From the NCBI GenBank assembly GCA_024362935.1, contig JANCRA010000118.1:144001-208000 (forward strand): a stretch of DNA of 64,000 bases. Direction: 5' to 3'. The notes under the pieces were generated by a model. It was not told the DNA's origin. It saw nothing but the letters and a program-made list of their open reading frames with translations, and searched no databases. Both the position numbers and the translations under genes were made by a program. This DNA is from Setophaga petechia. Its lineage: Eukaryota; Chordata; Aves; Passeriformes; Parulidae. This document shows, piece by piece, positions 11,981 through 23,674 of this stretch (position 1 is its first letter; the number at the start of each line of letters is the position of its first letter).

Positions 11981-13126
11981 CTGAAAGAGCCCTTGTTTTT
12001 CCAAGATTGCTAATTCCAATGAATTTCAATTATGAACAAAATTTTCATCAATCATAGAAAAGAAAGAAAAATCTGTGACTAAACTCTCCCCTCCTTGGGT
12101 GGTGCAGCTGCTGGGTTGTCCCAGGAATGTTTTCCTGGAAGGAAACTCTAAGTTGTTCTAAAGTTGCTTGGACAGCCTGGATCTGGCAGTGCTGTGTGAT
12201 TCTGTCCTGCCCTGGTGTTTTTGGCTGCGTGAGGAACTTCAGATTCCTTGGAGCCACCCCAGGGACGTTGAGTCCATGTCCTGCTGTGTCTCTTTGCACA
12301 AGGAACCATCTGATTTCCACGAGACTCTGATCTGCACCATTTGTGGAACCCTGAGAATGTCATCAGAGAGAGGCAAAGCAAAGCTCAGCCCCAGGTTTGG
12401 GCCAGGACTGTGTGGGCTGGACACGGGACAGGCCTGGGATAGCCCTGGGAGCCACAGGGAAGCCAAGCACAGCTCATGTTCAGAGTGACCAATTTCAGAA
12501 AGCTGAAACTTCTGAACGATGGCGCATCCAGCTGGTGGAAAAGCCAGGAAAATCAACCCAAAAGGAGAAAAATGGAGAGGAAAAAGGACAAGGGAACAAG
12601 AGTGCAAATGTGTCCTTGGGCCCAGGCCCTGGGGAGGGACAGGAGGAGCTTGACAGGGTGAGAGCAGAACTGTCCCAGGACTCGGTGTCCTCCTGCTCTC
12701 TCTCTCGGGAGCTGCTTTATCTTCAGTCTCCTTTGGGAATGCTGCTTCCAAGAGTGTGAGCAGGAACTTTCTGTGCTTTCAAACAACCCTCCTGGTTATC
12801 TCAAGACTCAAATTCTTCCCCTGTTAGCCGTAGTGGGGTGGGAGAACTCCTCGTTCCATTTTCCTTGTTGTGATTTCCAGGGAAGAAAGCAGAGTCAGGA
12901 GCTCTGAGCTCTTGGATCTCCTCCATGGCCTCGTGCATCTCATGGTGCAACTTCCCAGAGCAGGAATTAACGATGAGAAACTCGCTTGGTGGAGTCCCAG
13001 GAGGGCCATTCCTGGCTGGGGAGCTGCTGGCACATTTATCCATGGATGCACACTCAGCCCCCAGCTTGGGAAAACAGAGCGTGCTCTGGCACTGCCTCTG
13101 GGGAGGCTTTGGGATCAGGGCTCTCC
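11981..13126. other. No feature seen (1.1 kb)
   Basis: Open frames on both strands (up to 170 codons on minus at 12239-12751) overlap each other and show no family signature. Nothing else recognised. Confidence 0.4.
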
Positions 13127-14024
13127 TGGTGTTGTGAGGGTCCCCAGGATGAGGTGAGAGATGAGAACTGACTCCAAGTTCTCAGAAAGCTGATGTAATA
13201 TTATATTCTATCATATTGTATTGTGTTATATTATATTATATTATATTATATTTTATATTATATTATATTGTGTTATATTATATTATGTTATGTTGTGTTG
13301 TGTTATGTTATGTTATGTTATGTTATATTGTATTATATTGTGTTGTGTTATGTTATATTCTATTCTATTATGTTCTATTCTATTATATTATGTTCTATTA
13401 TGTTATATTATGTTAGTATATTATATTATATTATATTATATTATATTGTATTATATTATATTTTGTTGTGTTGTGCTATATTGTGTTGTGTTATGTTATA
13501 CTATATTGTGCTATGTTATATTATATTGTGTTGTGCTATATTATATTGTGTTATATTATGTTATGTTATATTATATTATTTATTGTATTATATTGTGTTA
13601 TGTTATATTATGTTATGTTATATTATATTATTTATTGTATTATACTGTATTGTGTTATGTTATATTATGTTATGTTATATTATATTGTATTATATGTTGT
13701 GTTGTGTTATGTTATATTAAATAATGCTATACTAAAAAATGCTATACTAAAACTATACCAAATAAAGAGAAAGTAGACATCAGAAGGCTTAACAAGAATG
13801 AATAATAAAACCCCGTGACTGACCAGAGTCCCAACACAGCTGGACTGGGATTGGTCATTAATTAAAAACAATTCACATGGAAACAATCAAAGATGCACCT
13901 GCTGGTGGGCAACCTCCAGAGCACATTCCAAGCTATCAGATAATTACTGTTTACATTTCATTTCTGAGGCTTCTCAGCAGAAAAATCCTAGTGAAGGGAT
14001 TTTCCAGAAAATATCCCGGGGACA
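13127..14024 (-). mobile_element. ERV LTR swollen by an internal TTATA-type microsatellite
   Basis: The left end (TGTGAGGGTCCCC, GATGAGGTGAGAGATGA, CTCAGAAAGCTGATG) and the right part (CATCAGAAGGCTTAACAAGA, GGTCATTAATTAAAAACAAT, TTTCTGAGGCTTCTCAGCAG, CCAGAAAATATCCCGGGGACA) match in reverse complement the LTR at 49395-49911. The usual short AT-rich stretch between them is replaced by about 535 bp of TTATA/TTATG/TTGTG. Edges are inferred from the match and from TG...CA ends; CAGGGCTC flanks or abuts both sides but is not a clean target-site duplication. Confidence 0.75.
13200..13735. repeat. (TTATA/TTATG/TTGTG)n pentanucleotide microsatellite, about 107 units
   Basis: A 5 bp periodicity with A/G variation at two positions. 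All three plus frames are partly open and read as tyrosine/isoleucine/leucine/cysteine strings because no unit makes a stop; these are not membrane proteins. It lies inside the LTR at 13127-14024. Confidence 0.96.
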
Positions 14025-15170
14025 GGGCTCAGTGCAGGCTCCTTCCCTGAGCTCCTGGAGCAAACTCCTCCATCAAACTCCTCCCTGGACCTGCCTGAGC
14101 ACAGCAGCGCTCTGGAGTTTCACTCAGATCCAAGGGAAGGGGCCACGATTGCTCCTTGAGACTGGACCCAAACTGAACCTGGCAGGAGAAGGGTTTCCTC
14201 ACCCGAGTCCAGAATTTCTGCTGAGGTAAAGCAGTGAAAGACTGGAATTTACCCTCTTGTAAATGGGGGCTAAAGCAAGGGAAAACACAATTTTTGATAT
14301 CCCTGGATTTTCACAACACTTCACCCAACAGCACAAATTCTTCATCCTCTGAAACAGAGATTTATGTTATTTTTGTTTACCTTCACCTACCAAAGAGCTG
14401 AGCTGGTGATGCTTGAGGTCTGTTCCTGCCCTGGACTTGCTGGGAGCTGTTCTGACTGAATTTTTCAAAGCTTCTCAACGAGCCTTTCATGTCAAAAGAA
14501 CAAATTAAGCAAGCTTTTAAACTATTCTGCTACATCAGCTCTCACTGTTCTGGGACAGCCAAAACTTTACAGCTTGGTCTGGTTGGTGGAAGAACAAATC
14601 TCCTGTGCCATTGGTGGCCTGGGGACACAGGGCTGGAATTAGAACAGCAGCTGGACTTGGCAAAATTATTGTTTTGTATTTATTGATCTCTTATGTTTCT
14701 TTGACAGCAAACCTTCTGGGGTGGCTGTCCAAGCCACAGAGTGAAGGACAAGAAAGGAAGTGGAAAATAAATGAATAAACAACATAAAATTCATCAAAGA
14801 TTGATTATAACACATTTTTTGATTTTGCCAGCTCGGTGCCTTCCATTCCCTACTTCAGGCCATGCCTGGGGCCAGTGAGGTGCCCTGGAAGCCCAAATTC
14901 CCACAAAACCCCAAATCTTTGATATCCCTGGTGGGGTGTCCCATCAGCACAGCCACACACAGCTCTGTCTCCTTTCTTTGGGATTGTGGCATGTGGGAAA
15001 TTTTCCTCAGGTCCAGGCCCACCAGCAGAGATGGGGACAGTGGGAAAACCAGAACACAGAAGCCAGAGTTTGGGGTCACTTCAGAGCAGCTGCCACTGGA
15101 ACCTGGGCTGTGACTCCCAAATTCCCCAAATTAATGAGTTCCAATCTCTGCTCTGGGCCAGGGCAGGGCT
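14025..15170. other. No feature seen (1.1 kb)
   Basis: Ordinary sequence with several AT-rich patches. No recognisable exon or element. Confidence 0.4.
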
Positions 15171-15472
15171 GGAGCTGGGCCAGGGCAGCTCAGGCTGAGC
15201 TCAGGGCAAGGCTCTTCCCCCAGAGGGTGCTGGCACTGCCCAGGCTGCCCAGGGAATGGGCACGGCCCCGAGGCTGCCAGAGCTCCAGGGATGCCCAGGC
15301 TGGGCTTGCTGGGGGCTCTGGGCAGGCTTTGGCTTTGGCATTGATCATCCCTGGGGGTCCCTTCCAGCTCAGCACATTCCATGATTGTGTGAGAGTGAGG
15401 GATGGGGGAGATGAAGGATGGGGGAGAAATTTGGGCAGCGCTGCAGGGATGGCCAGGGTGGGGGTGTTGGGG
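15171..15472 (+). mobile_element. CR1-like LINE 3' end within a duplicated 0.3 kb segment
   Basis: GCTGCCCAGGGAATGGGCAC, GAGCTCCAGGGATGCCCAGG and GGGTCCCTTCCAGCTCAGCA then TTCCATGATTGTGTGA follow the order of an avian CR1 3' untranslated end in plus orientation. The whole segment, including about 75 bp after the CR1 tail, is nearly identical to 29780-30085 (only about three differences seen). Confidence 0.7.
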
Positions 15473-16034
15473 GTTTCTCTGGAAACAGTGAGGGTTTGGG
15501 GAAGGATTCACTCAGGATCCAGCTAGACTCAGTCAGCCCTGTCACCTGGCAGAAAACACCTCGTGGTGAACTCAGCTCTCTGCAGTTTTCCTGCAGCTCC
15601 TTCAGAGATATTTTTAAACCAGGAGTGAAGATGCCTGAATTGAATTCAGCGATGCTGAGGGTGCAGGAACATTCTGAAATTCAGCTGTTCTGATTCTTGG
15701 GATAATGAGAAGCCAGGGAGCTGCTCCCTGGGTTATTCTTTACAGATAATTTGGGTTGATTTTCCTCCAGGAAGAAGCTGCAGACACACAGATGCTCAGC
15801 TGATAACACACAGATGCTCAAGTGACAATCTCAGGGTCTGAACGTCCCTTCCTGAAGAGTCCCCACCCCATGGATGCTGTGAATGTAGGGATGAATTCCT
15901 GAGGGGACTGAACTCCAAGATTTTCAGGCAATTTAAAGATGAGGAGATGTTAAATGTGAGATTTGCGTTTTGAAACCATCAGGGTGGGGTAAAATGGTCC
16001 CAGACCTTCTCTCAGCCCCCAGAGTGAAATATTT
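15473..16034. other. No feature seen
   Basis: Ordinary sequence; a small direct repeat (CACACAGATGCTCA) occurs at about 15785 and 15808. Confidence 0.4.
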
Positions 16035-16090
16035 ATGTAATCCCTGAATAAATTAGGTTGGAAAAGACCTTGGAGCTCATCAGAGCAGGT
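16035..16090 (-). mobile_element. Short CR1-like 3' end fragment
   Basis: ATCCCTGAATAAATTAGGTT then GGAAAAGACCTTGGAGCTCA resembles the reverse complement of a CR1 3' end. Too short to classify further. Confidence 0.5.
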
Positions 16091-17163
16091 ATTAATGAGT
16101 GGGAACCCTCTAATCCCATTCCTTGGGACCATCTAGGAGGGAAGAAGAGCTCAGCAGCACCTCAGCCCCAAACTGCCCCTTTCCCAATGACTTCCAACTC
16201 AGCTGAAATTATCTGGAGATGATTCATGATCCTGGGAATGTGTGGGAAATTCAGGGATGTCTTCACTGCTGTGAAGGATGTAAATGCAGTTCTGAGCAGC
16301 TCAAATGTCCCCCAGGCAAGAGGTTTCCCCACGAGGAGAAACCAGAGCTGCCAAAACCCCCCTTGGGGTCAGTTTGGCTTTCCCAGCCCTTGGGAAATGG
16401 GAATGGGAATGGTGGTTTGGGTTTCCCAATCCTTGAGGGAAGCTCCATGATGCAGGAGGAGCATTTGAAATCACAAAACAAAGAGAGCATTTTTCTAATA
16501 TCAACATTACACCAAGTCAAAACCTAAACAATACACACAAAAAAAACCCCACAATAAACAACCTGAAATATTTTTCCTGCATCATTTTGATATTGAACCT
16601 CTGGGAATGGAAACCAAGGATCACTATCTCCATTCCCAATACCAAGAGTTCTCCACTACAAGTCCTTTGAGAAAAGGTGAAGAAATACTCAACTTCAAAG
16701 TTTTTTATACAAATTTTGTGCAAAATTTTGGCAGAAATTCTTTGTTGGCATTCAAAAAACTCAGCAGAGTTTCCTTTAGAAGTGTTGCTGACTCAAATGA
16801 ACATCTTCAGCCTCCTGGTCTTTAATGGCCACCATAAATATTTGGGGAAATCCTTCATTTCCCTGAACACATGAAATAAAGAGATTTAAAAAATACTCCA
16901 TTGTGAGCATGGAAGTGTTGTTGCTGCTGCCACTTCCCAGAGAAACCACAACTGCAAATCCCCTCAGGATCAGATTGCAGCAGTGGATCCAGCCCCTTCC
17001 TCCCATGGGATTTGGGGTCCATGGGCTGCTGTGGCCATGGTGGGCTGTGCCCCCCAGAGTGCCCCAGGAGCACCCCGGGTTTGGAGCAGGGAAGAACCCA
17101 CACCCAGCTCCATTTCATCCCAGCTCTGCATCCCAGGAGCTGCTCAAACTTCCAGCCATGAGG
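16091..17163. other. No feature seen (1.1 kb)
   Basis: Mixed sequence, AT-rich near 16.5-16.9 kb. The phrase TTGGCATTCAAAAAA near 16747 recurs near 46396 in similar AT-rich context, hinting at an old shared repeat, but the match is short. Confidence 0.35.
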
Positions 17164-17169
17164 ATTTTG

Positions 17170-17249
17170 TGTGACTGTGGTCACAAGGGTTTGGAGGCGA
17201 AGGAAGAGATGAGAATGTTGACTCTATGATTAGAAGGTTTGATTTATTA

Positions 17250-17284
<35 letters not shown>

Positions 17285-17579
17285 TTACATTATGATTATA
17301 CTAAAAAAGAAATAGAAAAGAAAATGCTTCCTCAGAAGCTGGCTAAATTAAGAATAGAAAAGAAAGAACAATAATAAAGGAGCTCTCTCAGTCTCTGTCC
17401 AGGATAGCTCAGTCCTTGATTGGCCATTAACTATAAACATCTAAGAGGGGCCAATCACAGCTGGACCTGTTGCATTCCACAGCAGCAGATAATAATTGTT
17501 TACATTTGTTGCTGAAACTTTCCAGCTCCAGTAAGAAAAATCCTAATGAAAAGATTTTAATGAAAAGATGTCTGCGACA
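17170..17579 (-). mobile_element. Solo ERV LTR, 410 bp, with perfect 6 bp target-site duplication
   Basis: The segment starts TGTGACTGTGG and ends ATGTCTGCGACA. ATTTTG directly precedes (17164-17169) and follows it (17580-17585), an exact 6 bp target-site duplication. It shares TTGGCCATTAA, GTTGCATTCCACAGCAGCAG and TAATTGTTTACATTTG with the copies at 20.4, 23.3, 38.0, 51.3 and 61.6 kb. A TA run plus about 20 T (17253-17286) sits where others have the AT-rich stretch. Diverged relative to the 23.3, 51.3 and 61.6 kb copies, so older. 6 bp duplications are typical of ERVK-like (class II) integration. Confidence 0.92.
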
Positions 17580-17639
17580 ATTTTGTGGTCTCAGCTCAGA
17601 GGGGAACCTGAATCCCCCCAAAACCCCCAATCCATCCTT

Positions 17640-17935
17640 AGGGGGAAAAGGGAACCCCAGAAATGCTGAAGTTGAAAAAGACCTCCAGGAGTCCCAGCTG
17701 TGCCCAGTGCCCACCTTGCCCTCAGCCCAGAGCTCTGAGTGCCACGTCCAAGCTTTGGACACCTCAGGGATGGGCACTCCAAACCTGCCTGGGCAATTCC
17801 AAGGCCTGCCCACCCCTTCCATGGGGAAATTCCTGCTGATGTCCAACCTGAGCCTCCCCAGGCCCAGCCTGAGGCTGTTCCCTCTTGTCCTGTCAACAGA
17901 GCTGCCTTCCCCAAGCCTGCCAGAGGGCTCCTGCC
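17640..17935 (-). mobile_element. CR1 LINE 3' fragment
   Basis: GCCCAGAGCTCTGAGTGCCA, GGGATGGGCACTCCAAACCT and CCCAGGCCCAGCCTGAGGCT then GTTCCCTCTTGTCC are the reverse complement of avian CR1 3' regions. Several bases are lost relative to other copies in this window. The open frame on plus is incidental. Confidence 0.8.
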
Positions 17936-18496
17936 CCTCAGGCATTCCTGTTCAATCCCTTCTCCTCCCTCCTGGATGGATTCAATTCTCCTGTGCATCC
18001 TGGCTCTCCATCACATTGAAATGCAGAGCTTCCTCATTAGAATTTAATTTGCAGCGATAGAGAGAAAATTATCCTGTCAGTGCCGAGAAAAGAAACAGAG
18101 ATTGAGGGCAGGAGCTGGCTGATAAATTGTACCCAGGACTTTCAGAGGTTTAAAAGGAAGATTTGGCTGGTGGAGGTTGGAGCAGAGCTTCAAAATGACC
18201 CCCCATGGAAGGGACAGATGGCCCCCGTGACAGTGGGAGCCCTCCCTATTTTTCCTGAGTAGCTGGAGCAGTTGCCATGGCAACCCCCACTGCAACAAAC
18301 CCCAGAAATGTCTTTGCAATTAATTCCTGAAAAAACACGGAGTGGGACGTGTTTCTTGAAGAGACTGAGGCTCCCGTGTTGGCATTTTCCTGGTGGGTGT
18401 TGTTCTCCTGCCAGACACTCCACCAGCAGCGGCTGAGAGCTGTCCCGAGCTCTGAAATGTCTGGGGAATGGGGAATTTGTCAGCTGGGAATGCTTG
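17936..18496. other. No feature seen
   Basis: Ordinary sequence between a CR1 fragment and an ERVL-like LTR. Confidence 0.4.
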
Positions 18497-19224
18497 TGTC
18501 TTGGTTTGGAATGACAGGAGTCTGCTGAGGAAGGCAGGAGCCTCCCCTGGAATGGAGAATGTAAACCCTCCCCACCTCTCTGAATTGCTATAAATTTTAA
18601 ATTAGGGGGCTTTCAGGTAAAAACATGGGAGCAGAAATAACAGTTCTTTAATAGGGAAGGAAAAAAAAAGGATAAAATAAACAATGCAGTGAACTAAACC
18701 AACAGTGCCAGAGTCAGAGCCCAAGCTGACACCCTGTGGGTCAGGCTGGTGGCAGCAGTGCCATTGGAATTGTGGCTCAGCCCTCCTGCAGGGTCAGGGC
18801 TGGTTCTGCTGGAGCAGGGATCCTGGAGAAAGGTGCAGTCTCTGCCTCTGAAGATGCAGGGCAAGAGGCAGCTGCTGTTCCTCTGGGGATCCAGTGCAGG
18901 AGCCGTGCTGGTGTTCCAGAATCTCCAGATTCTATCCGGGTAGGAATGCTTGGCTCCTCCCTCTGGGCTCCCATCTCCCAATGGGATGCTGTAGTTCTTA
19001 TCAGCCCTGCAGGGACATTCCAGAGCTGTTATCAGCAGGTGTCCCCTCCCGAGGGAGGAGTGAATGTGGTCACTCAGAGAGAGAGATAAGGCAAACTGCC
19101 CACTTGACAAAGGTAATCTGCCATAGAGATGGTAATGGAAAACATCTTGCATTGCAATCTCCAACAGCTGTAATCCTTTTCCAGTCCTCCCAGCTGGAGA
19201 TGCATATTCTGCATTCCACAAACA
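18497..19224 (-). mobile_element. Solo ERVL-like LTR, 728 bp, with perfect 5 bp target-site duplication
   Basis: Plus strand begins TGTCTTGGTTTGG and ends CATTCCACAAACA. GCTTG precedes (18492-18496) and follows (19225-19229), an exact 5 bp duplication, the size used by ERVL/ERV3-type elements. In reverse orientation it shares CTGCTCCAGCAGAACCA, CTGCAGGAGGGCTGAGCC, AAAGAACTGTTAT and the GGAGGCTCCTGCCTTCCTCA end with the copy at 44708-45400 and the 3' piece at 32700-32872. A run of A/G at 18657-18672 is internal. No internal retroviral sequence. Confidence 0.92.
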
Positions 19225-19229
19225 GCTTG

Positions 19230-20432
19230 GGAGAGGAAAATCTGCAATCCCATCACCCCACAAGGAGACAGAGGCACAACTCCCCGAGCAGAGGAGCCAG
19301 GGACACCAAACACCAAACCAAAAAGGGATTTTGGTGCCTCATTCCTGGCTGGGAGCTCTGGAATGCCTCAATCCCATCTCCTGTGGCTGTGAGTGTCCCA
19401 TAGATTGAGGGATGGCACCTCCACAGGCTGGGGCTGGGGCTGGGGTTCATTCCAGGCTGTGGGAAACCATCCCTCCCGACCTGCCTCGGGATTTTCCATC
19501 TTTCCCACCTGGATTTCTGCAGTGCCATGTCCAGACCTGAACTTTTTTGCTCAGTGCATTTTGCATATTAATTTTTTTTTTAGTCACTTCCTTCTCTTTT
19601 TCAAATCCCCTGCTACCTTTGAACCTCTGATTCCTCCCTGGGGATGTTTCACATTTTTTCCATATCTTCCCAAATTGTTCCTCCCCGTGCACTGCTCCTG
19701 TAGCCGCATCTTTCTGGAGATGGAATTTTTCTCCTCCTCTCCAAGCCAGAATTCCAGAGCTCCCTCACTTTGATGTCTCCCTGGGCTTTGTTTCCCCCAC
19801 TGGGAAAGGATTGTCTCATCTGAGGTGTGGGGATGTAGAGTTTTCTGGAGTTTTTGAGGAAAAAAGTGCAATTAGTGGTGAGAGACGTGCCTGGGGTGAA
19901 TCAGAGCACTCTGATGTTGTGACTGTCCACACTGGGCAGCTCCAAATTCCCAAATCCTGAGTGCAGGTCAGGACTGGACCAGGGCATGTCCCACTCCTTC
20001 CACACCCACATCCCCAGGGATCACGAGGATCTGCAGCTCCTCCTGGACCAGCCTGAATTATCCAGACCTGGGAAGGGACAGTGCAGGTGGCCTGGAGATG
20101 CCCTTCAGCCACCAAGGAATGGGATGAGGGCATCATTCCTGAGATGAAACCCTAGGCAGACCTAAAACCTGGAAAAATTTCAATATTCCTTGTGTTCAAC
20201 CACCCCAGCACCACCAGCAATCCCCAAAACTCTGCTGGGGGAGGATCTGGGAAATTTCTGGGAGATTTGGTGGATTTGGAGCCCAGCTCCAAATGGGCAG
20301 TGGACGCTGGAATGCTGATGGAGAAAGGAGAACCTCGTGGAGGGTGAGGGTGGCACAGTTTGGACCAATGTCCTGCAGCTCCAGAGGAGATCCAGCCTCA
20401 CCTGCTGCCACCTTCCAGCCATCATTCCAAAG
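19230..20432. other. No feature seen (1.2 kb)
   Basis: Ordinary sequence. Overlapping open frames around 19.4-19.8 kb on both strands have no recognisable signature. Confidence 0.4.
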
Positions 20433-20438
20433 CCCTTC

Positions 20439-20836
20439 TGTGGTGCTGTTCACAGGGGGCCCAGGACGAGGGTAGAGATGAGAATTTTGACTCCATGTTT
20501 CAGAAGGCTGATTTATTATTTTATTATTTATATAATATTAAAATAAAATTATATATCAAAACTATACTAAAAGAATAGAAGAAAGAATTTCATCAGAAGG
20601 CTTAAAAGGAATAGAAAGGAATGATAATAAAATCTTGTGACTGACCAGAGATTTTGAGACAGCTGGGCTGTGATTGGCCATTAATTAGGAACAACCACAT
20701 GAGACCAATCCCAGATGCACCTGTTGCATTCCACAGCAGCAGAAAATCATTGTTTACATTTTGTCTCTGACGCCTCTCAACTTCTCAGGAGAAAAAATCC
20801 TAACAAAATGATTTTTCATAAAATATATCTGTGACA
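20439..20836 (-). mobile_element. Solo ERV LTR, 398 bp, with perfect 6 bp target-site duplication
   Basis: Starts TGTGGTGCTGTTCACAGG and ends ATATCTGTGACA. CCCTTC flanks it exactly at 20433-20438 and 20837-20842. Internal landmarks TTTCAGAAGGCTGATTTATT (AATAAA on the minus strand), CATCAGAAGGCTTAAAAGG and GATTGGCCATTAATTAG match the family. Element reads on minus. Confidence 0.95.
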
Positions 20837-20842
20837 CCCTTC

Positions 20843-21324
20843 CCTCCATTATTCTCTTACTAAATAACAATATAGCAAAATATTCCTATCCAGGGGGAAA
20901 AAAAAACTCCTTGCCCTTTTCAGGCTTATTCATTCCCAAGGGTTTTGTCCCAGGATAAACACAGCCATGGTTTGGGGCTTGTTGTGAAAGGAGATTAACT
21001 CCAAAATCTGCTTCAAAATCTGCTTCCTGCCTTTGAAGGCTGCAGCCCAGCGTGGCTTTCATTGGGAATTGGTTGTGAGGCTGAGTGACACTGGGGAGGA
21101 ATAATTGCTGGCCTGGAGGATGGTAATTAAGAAGGAAAATATTTGGTTTTCCTCGCTCTCTGAACTAAGCAATCCCAGGGCTGGGGCTGTGCCAGGGCTT
21201 TGCTCCCAAGGGATGGGGCTGAGCTCGCTCCTCCAGGGGTTTGGGAATGGGGGAGGCTGGAGCAGCTCCAGTCCCACTGCAGTGACCACAGCCCTGGGCT
21301 GGGCAGAGTCCCCGGGGTGGGTAT
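20843..21324. other. No feature seen
   Basis: Ordinary sequence between an LTR and a minisatellite. TGCTTCAAAATCTGCTTCC is a tiny local repeat near 21010. Confidence 0.4.
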
Positions 21325-22292
21325 CCCAGCTGGAATTCCATGGGAAAAGCAGGATGAGGGATCCTAGCAGGAGTTCCATGGGACTAGGGTGGGGATCCCA
21401 GCTGGAATTCCATGGGAGCAGAATGGGGGAGATCCCAGTAGGAATTCCATGGGAGCACAGTGGGGGATCCCAAGGAGGAATTTCATGGGAGCAGGATGGA
21501 ACAATCCCAGTAGGAATTCCATGGGAGCAGAGTGGGGGGTCCCAGCAGGAATTCCATGGGAGCAGAAGGGGAGGATCCCAGCAGGAATTCCATGGGACCA
21601 GGATGGGGGAATTCCATGGGAGCAGGATGGGGGATCCCAGCAGGAATTCCATGGAAGGAGCAGACTGGGGGAATCCCAGCAGGAATTCCATGGGAGCAGG
21701 GTGGGGATCCCAGCAGGAATTCCATGGGAGCAGGATGGGACAATCCCAACAGGAATTCCATGGGAGCAGAATGGGGGATCCCAGCAGGAATTCCATGGGA
21801 AAAGCAGGATGAGGGATCCCAGCAGGAGTTCCATGGGACTAGGGTGGGGATCCCAGCAGGAATTCCATGGGAGCAGGATGGGGGATCCCAGCAGGAATTC
21901 CATGGGAGCAGAGTGGAACAATCCCAGCAGGAATTCTGTGGGAAAAGAGGGGGTGATCCCAGGAGAGATTCCATGGGAACAGAGTGGAACAATCCCAGCA
22001 GGAATTCTATGAGAACAGGATGGGACAATCCCAGCAGGAATTCTATGGGAGCAGTAGCGGGGGTGATCCCATGGGAACAGGATGGGACAATCCCAGCAGG
22101 AATTCCATGGGACCAGGATGGGGGATCCCAGCAGGAATTCTATGGGAACAGGATGGGACAATCCCAGCAGGAATTCCATGGGAGCACAGTGGGACAATCC
22201 CAGCAGGAATTCTGTGGGAAAAGAGGGGGTGATCCCAGGAGGAATTCCATGGGAGCACAGTGGGACAATCCCAGCAGGAATTCCATGGGGCA
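21325..22292. repeat. 35 bp palindrome-rich minisatellite, about 27 copies
   Basis: Unit GGAATTCCATGGGAGCAGGA followed by TGGGGGATCCCAGCA, with a variant arm TGGGACAATCCCAGCA. Each unit holds up to three palindromes: GGAATTCC, CCATGG and GGGATCCC. Both strands are open over long stretches (405 codons on minus) because units are stop-free in several frames; peptide style (GIPWEQ, NSMGAGW, HGIPAGI) shifts with unit length, which argues against coding. Confidence 0.95.
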
Positions 22293-22644
22293 GCCAGCAC
22301 GGTGCCATCGTGTCACTGTGCAATTCCCTCCCTGGAGCAGTCCAAGGGATGGGATCCAGCTCTGCTGGCCAAGCTCCCTCTGGAGCAGGGAGGGCAGTGC
22401 TGGGACAGCCCAGGGGTTCCCCATTCCCAGCTCTCTGCCCGGGCTCCTCCAGGCACATCCATGGTGTCCAACCCATCCATGGGATTCCTGGAGCAGGAAG
22501 AGCGTGGATGCTTCCAGAGGCTGCTCTGGGAGGGAAGTCAGTGAATCCCTGACTCCAGGGCCAAACTGGCAACTGAACCAATTGTTTCAGGAATAAATTT
22601 AGTCTGAGATCCCCCTAGCCCAGCTTTTGTTCCTGGAATGGTTA
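22293..22644. other. No feature seen
   Basis: Ordinary sequence between two tandem arrays. Confidence 0.4.
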
Positions 22645-22908
22645 AAAGAGAGGAGAGGAGAGGGGAGGGGAGGGGAGGGGAGGGGAGGGTAGGGGAGAGG
22701 AGAGGAGAGGAGAGGAGAGGAGAGGAGAGGAGAGGAGAGGAGAGGAGAGGAGAGGAGAGGAGAGGAGAGGAGAGGAGAGGAGAGGAGAGGAGAGGAGAGG
22801 AGAGGAGAGGAGAGGAGAGGAGAGGAGAGGAGAGGAGAGGAGAGGAGAGGAGAGGAGAGGAGAGGAGAGGAGAGGAGAGGAGAGGAGAGGAGAGGAAAGG
22901 AAAGGAGG
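22645..22908. repeat. (AGAGG)n purine microsatellite, about 50 units
   Basis: Starts with AGGGG variants then about 200 bp of perfect AGAGG, ending with AAAGG. All-purine on plus, all-pyrimidine on minus, so it could form triplex DNA. Long arginine/glutamate-type frames on plus and SSPLL-type frames on minus are artefacts. Confidence 0.97.
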
Positions 22909-23285
22909 GAGGCTTGGCCTTGAGGGAGCAGGAGGAGCTGGAGAACAAAGGAGCAGCAGGATCCTGTCCCCTGGGGCTCAGCCCCAGCCCCGAGGTGCAG
23001 AGGGGCTCTGAGGGCACTGCAGGAATTGAGAACCAGAGGAGAGGCTGCCCTGCCAAGGCCAGGAGGCCCTGCCAAGGCCGGGTTATGCAATGCCACCCTC
23101 TCCTCGGGCACGGTGCCAGGCAGAACGGAGAGACGCGCTGACCTTTCACGGTGACACATCGGGAGGGACGTGTGACAAACGCGGCTCTGCCCGGCCACAC
23201 GTGAGGAGCAGCAGGGCTGGCACGGGCAGATTGCTGGGAAAGGTGCCCTGGACACGGGACAGGGATGTGCCACAGTGTGGGGGCT
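22909..23285. other. Moderately CpG-rich sequence, no gene recognised
   Basis: CpG dinucleotides cluster around 23100-23230 (GGGCACGGTGCC, AGACGCGCTGACC, CAAACGCGGCTCTGCCCGG). No exon could be assigned. Confidence 0.35.
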
Positions 23286-23668
23286 TGTGATGGTGCTCAC
23301 AGGGGTCTGAGGATGAGGGAAGAGGTGTGGATCTGACTCCATGTTTCAGAAGGCTGATTGATTATTTTATGATAGATATTACATTAAAACTATACTGAAA
23401 GAATAGAAGAAAGGATTTCATCAGAAGGCTGGCTAAGAATAGAATAGGAAAGAATGATAACAAAGGTTTGTGGCTCGGCTCTCTGTCCGAGCCAGCTGAC
23501 TGTGATTGGCCATTAATTACAAACATCCAACATGGGCCAATCCCAGATGCACCTGTTGCATTCCACAGCAGCAGATAATCAATGTTTACATTTTGTTCCT
23601 GAGGCCTCTCAGCTTCTCAGGAGGAAAAATCCTAAGGAAAGGATTTTTCATGAAAGATGTCTGTGACA
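23286..23668 (-). mobile_element. Young solo ERV LTR, 383 bp, with perfect 6 bp target-site duplication
   Basis: Starts TGTGATGGTGCTCACAGGGG and ends GATGTCTGTGACA. GGGGCT flanks it exactly at 23280-23285 and 23669-23674. Very close to the copies at 51309 and 61618 along the whole length, including GAGGATGAGGGAAGAG, CAGAAGGCTGGCTAAGAATA and CTTCTCAGGAGGAAAAATCC. The near identity of the three suggests recent insertion. Minus-strand polyadenylation signal lies in the GCTGATTGATTATTTT region. Confidence 0.95.
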
Positions 23669-23674
23669 GGGGCT

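Noticed and set aside
13216..13776. Tyrosine/isoleucine/leucine-rich frames that look like membrane proteins
   Set aside because: They come from a TTATA-type microsatellite, open in all three plus frames.
13118..14030. GGGCTC at 13118-13123 and 14025-14030 as a target-site duplication of the LTR
   Set aside because: The left copy is not adjacent to a TG end (three bases lie between), so it may be chance; kept only as a note.
21364..22581. 405-codon minus frame and 354-codon plus frame
   Set aside because: Both are products of the 35 bp minisatellite and overlap on opposite strands.
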